DNA of 64,000 nt, taken from Desulfacinum infernum DSM 9756 (GTDB lineage: Bacteria; Desulfobacterota; Syntrophobacteria; Syntrophobacterales; DSM-9756). The translations under genes were made by a program, and so were the position numbers. Location: positions 28,278 through 92,277 of the forward strand of contig NZ_FQVB01000019.1 in assembly GCF_900129305.1 (NCBI RefSeq), in the 5' to 3' direction. The notes beneath the pieces were generated by a model. It ran no database searches. It saw only the letters and a program-made list of their open reading frames with translations, and was not told the DNA's origin. Below, piece after piece: positions 62,475 to 64,000 of this stretch. Each line of letters starts with the position of its first letter. Position 1 is the stretch's first letter.

Positions 62475-63713
62475 ATGCCGGTGATTCTGGTTGCGGACGA
62501 TGAAAAGCGCTACTTGGACCTATTGAGAAAGCTGTTGGAGCCGCTGGGCTACGAAGTCGTCACGGCGGAAGACGGTCTGGACGCGTGGCGTCGTGTCCGG
62601 GAAAATCCTCCGGATCTCATTCTGTTGGACCTGGCCATGCCGGGTTTGGACGGCTTGGAAGTCCTTCGCCGCGTGAAAGCCGACGCGGTGGTGAAGCATA
62701 TCCCGGTGGTCATGGTGACCGGGATGGACGACAGCCGCACGCGGGTGGAAGCTCTGGAGGAGGGAGCGGACGACTTTCTGAGCAAGCCCTTCGATTATGC
62801 AGAATTGCGGGCCCGGGTGCGCTCCCTTCTCAAGGTGAAGGCCTACCACGACCACCTGCGGCGCTACAACCTGCGGCTTGAAAAGACCGTGGAAGAACGC
62901 ACCCGGGAGCTCCGGGAAGCTCTGGAGCACCTCAAGGCGGTGAGCGAGGAAACGATCCTCCGCCTGTGCCGGGCGGCGGAATACAGGGATGAAGAAACCG
63001 GCATGCACATATGGAGAATGAGTCGCTACAGCGCCGCGGTGGCCGAGGCCATGGGCCTGGGATCCGACTTCGTGGAAAGTATGCTTCACGCCGCCCCCAT
63101 GCACGACATCGGTAAGATCGGCATTCCGGATCATATCCTGCTGAAACCGGGCCGGCTCACCGACCATGAGCGGGAAATCATGAAAAAGCACACCCTGATC
63201 GGCGCCAGGATCCTGGAAGGGGGCCGCACGGCCTATGTCCGCATGGGGGAGGTGATCGCCCTGACACACCACGAGAAATGGAACGGAACCGGCTACCCGC
63301 GGGGACTGAAAGGAAACGAGATCCCCCTGGAAGGGCGTATCGTGGCCGTGGCGGACGTCTTCGACGCCCTCACATCGCGCCGGCCCTACAAGGAACCCTA
63401 CTCATTGGAAAAATCGTTGGAAGTGATCGGTCGTGAACGGGGTGGCCATTTCGACCCGGAAGTCGTGGACGCCTTTTTCCGTGCGCTGGACCGCATCCGG
63501 TCCATCCGTGAAGAGTTTGACGACCGCCGCGCGCAACTTATGCCCTCGCAGGTGTCCGCCGGATTCCAGTGGGGGGACGCCTTCATTCCCTATTGGGAGG
63601 ATGCAGCCGCGGGGCTTCAGCCCGGCGGGAAAGGGCCGACGCAACCCCTTGAGATGGCAGGCGGTACTCAATGGCCTAACCCAAGTTTGTCACTTTTGTG
63701 TGTAAGTTACTGA
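62475..63713 (+). CDS. HD-GYP response regulator (c-di-GMP phosphodiesterase)
   Basis: 412 residues. A receiver domain (residues 1-120) carries phospho-acceptor Asp52 in LILLDLAMPG and Lys104. A short coiled coil (125-160) leads into an HD-GYP domain with HDIGKIGIPDH (His210-Asp211), LTHHEKWNGTGYPRGL and DVFDALTSRRPYKEP. All c-di-GMP phosphodiesterase residues are present, so it should be active. Residues from about 376 onward derive from a family A repeat and then an insertion-sequence border, so the C-terminal 35 residues are not native. GGAGG lies 5 bases before the ATG. Confidence 0.93.
   Translation: MPVILVADDEKRYLDLLRKLLEPLGYEVVTAEDGLDAWRRVRENPPDLILLDLAMPGLDGLEVLRRVKADAVVKHIPVVMVTGMDDSRTRVEALEEGADDFLSKPFDYAELRARVRSLLKVKAYHDHLRRYNLRLEKTVEERTRELREALEHLKAVSEETILRLCRAAEYRDEETGMHIWRMSRYSAAVAEAMGLGSDFVESMLHAAPMHDIGKIGIPDHILLKPGRLTDHEREIMKKHTLIGARILEGGRTAYVRMGEVIALTHHEKWNGTGYPRGLKGNEIPLEGRIVAVADVFDALTSRRPYKEPYSLEKSLEVIGRERGGHFDPEVVDAFFRALDRIRSIREEFDDRRAQLMPSQVSAGFQWGDAFIPYWEDAAAGLQPGGKGPTQPLEMAGGTQWPNPSLSLLCVSY
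63601..63690 (-). repeat. Partial reversed family A element inside the HD-GYP 3' end
   Basis: CAGCCGCGGGGCTTCAGCCC and AACCCCTTGAGATGGCAGGC correspond to the reversed second hairpin and middle part of family A. It is read in frame as the protein tail AAAGLQPGGKGPTQPLEM. Confidence 0.65.
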
Positions 63714-63754
63714 TTTTGTTGTAGAGTGCTTTCAAATTCTACACTACAAATTTT

Positions 63755-64000
63755 TCATTCGATGACGGTCAGCCTCCTTAATGGCCGTACCGGGAGCCCG
63801 AGAGCATTGTAAATTTTCACGTGAACCGGTTCCGGCTCGGACGTGTGTCGTATGTGAATGACCTGCCCTTTGTCATTGACCATGCTGGTGGTCACCCGCA
63901 CTTGGCCACTCAGATGCGTTCGCAAGGTGGCCCAGTGGTGACGAATTCCGCTTTCGCGAAGCGTCCTCTGGATGACGCACAGCAGATGGTAAGCAAGGAC
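63755..64000 (-). mobile_element. IS1634-like transposase, 3' part
   Basis: Minus-strand frame open from the window edge to a TGA at 63755: 81 codons. The tail pattern includes FLAYHLL-like VLAYHLLCVIQRTLRESGIR, WATLRTHLSGQVRVTTSM and IHIRHTSEPEPVHVKIYNAL. This matches the C-terminus of IS1634/IS4-group transposases. The 5' part lies outside. The AT-rich bases 63690-63754 (TTGTAGAGTG and CTACACTACAA) probably hold the element's terminal repeat, so the insertion lies against the HD-GYP gene. Confidence 0.75.

Overview
This window looks like one stretch of a GC-rich, Gram-negative, anaerobic-type chromosome, most likely from the former Deltaproteobacteria (Desulfobacterota, a Syntrophobacter/Desulfacinum-like sulfate reducer or syntroph). 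That placement is inferred from four things: a complex I operon without an NADH module, a 4Fe-4S type PurF, an Mce/Mla lipid-transport cassette with lipoprotein, and the rpsB-tsf-pyrH-frr-uppS-cdsA-dxr-rseP gene order. No rRNA, CRISPR array or prophage is visible. Three tRNAs are present (Phe, Met, Lys).

Layout. 1-10084 (+): nuoHIJKLMN, then a NuoE/NuoF-like iron-sulfur protein that lacks the flavin/NADH domain, then a NuoG/formate-dehydrogenase-like protein whose formate active site is replaced. 10.7-20.7 kb: U32 peptidase (-), dprA, topA, prepilin peptidase, rsmE, an acidic zinc-ribbon protein, tRNA-Phe, an orphan protein, then ddl and an HD phosphohydrolase (-). 21.3-22.7 kb: a divergent DnaA with a non-canonical Walker B. 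23.1-27.5 kb (-): lipid ABC transport cassette (lipoprotein, MlaD, MlaF, STAS-MlaE), IHF-alpha, tRNA-Met. 27.6-29.3 kb: queD and a DUF2333 protein. 29.8-41.1 kb (-): M48 peptidase with TPRs, a DapA-like protein without its catalytic lysine, kdsD, purF-carB-carA, a coiled-coil membrane protein, kdsB. 41.2-46.5 kb (+): prmA, comF, a hydrolase, citrate synthase, an EamA transporter. 47-50 kb (-): a Cys-rich protein, a TrpB2-type tryptophan synthase beta chain with a promoter-driven structured leader or small RNA upstream, cysQ. 50.2-58.9 kb (+): rpsB-tsf-pyrH-frr-uppS-cdsA-dxr-rseP-tsaB plus a YkgJ-type Cys cluster protein. 59.6-63.7 kb (+): der, a periplasmic-binding-like protein, tRNA-Lys, an HD-GYP response regulator. 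The right edge holds the 3' end of an IS1634-like transposase (-).

The most unusual signal lies between the genes. Several families of short palindromic elements occupy nearly every intergenic space. Family A is about 220 bp, MITE-like, with imperfect terminal inverted repeats and two internal hairpins. It sits directly at gene 3' ends, so that its terminal TAG serves as the stop codon of nuoG and tsf, the terminus of a related unit does so for the M48 gene, and an internal TAG ends a tiny signal-peptide ORF. GTGATGA-type tandem repeats likewise supply stop codons for the hydrolase and cysQ. These elements also interrupt the conserved rpsB-rseP operon without breaking any gene.

The other leads are the NADH-less complex I electron-input module, the altered DnaA with an 11-bp inverted repeat in its upstream region, the degenerate DapA paralog, and the roughly 180-nt structured RNA candidate before trpB.
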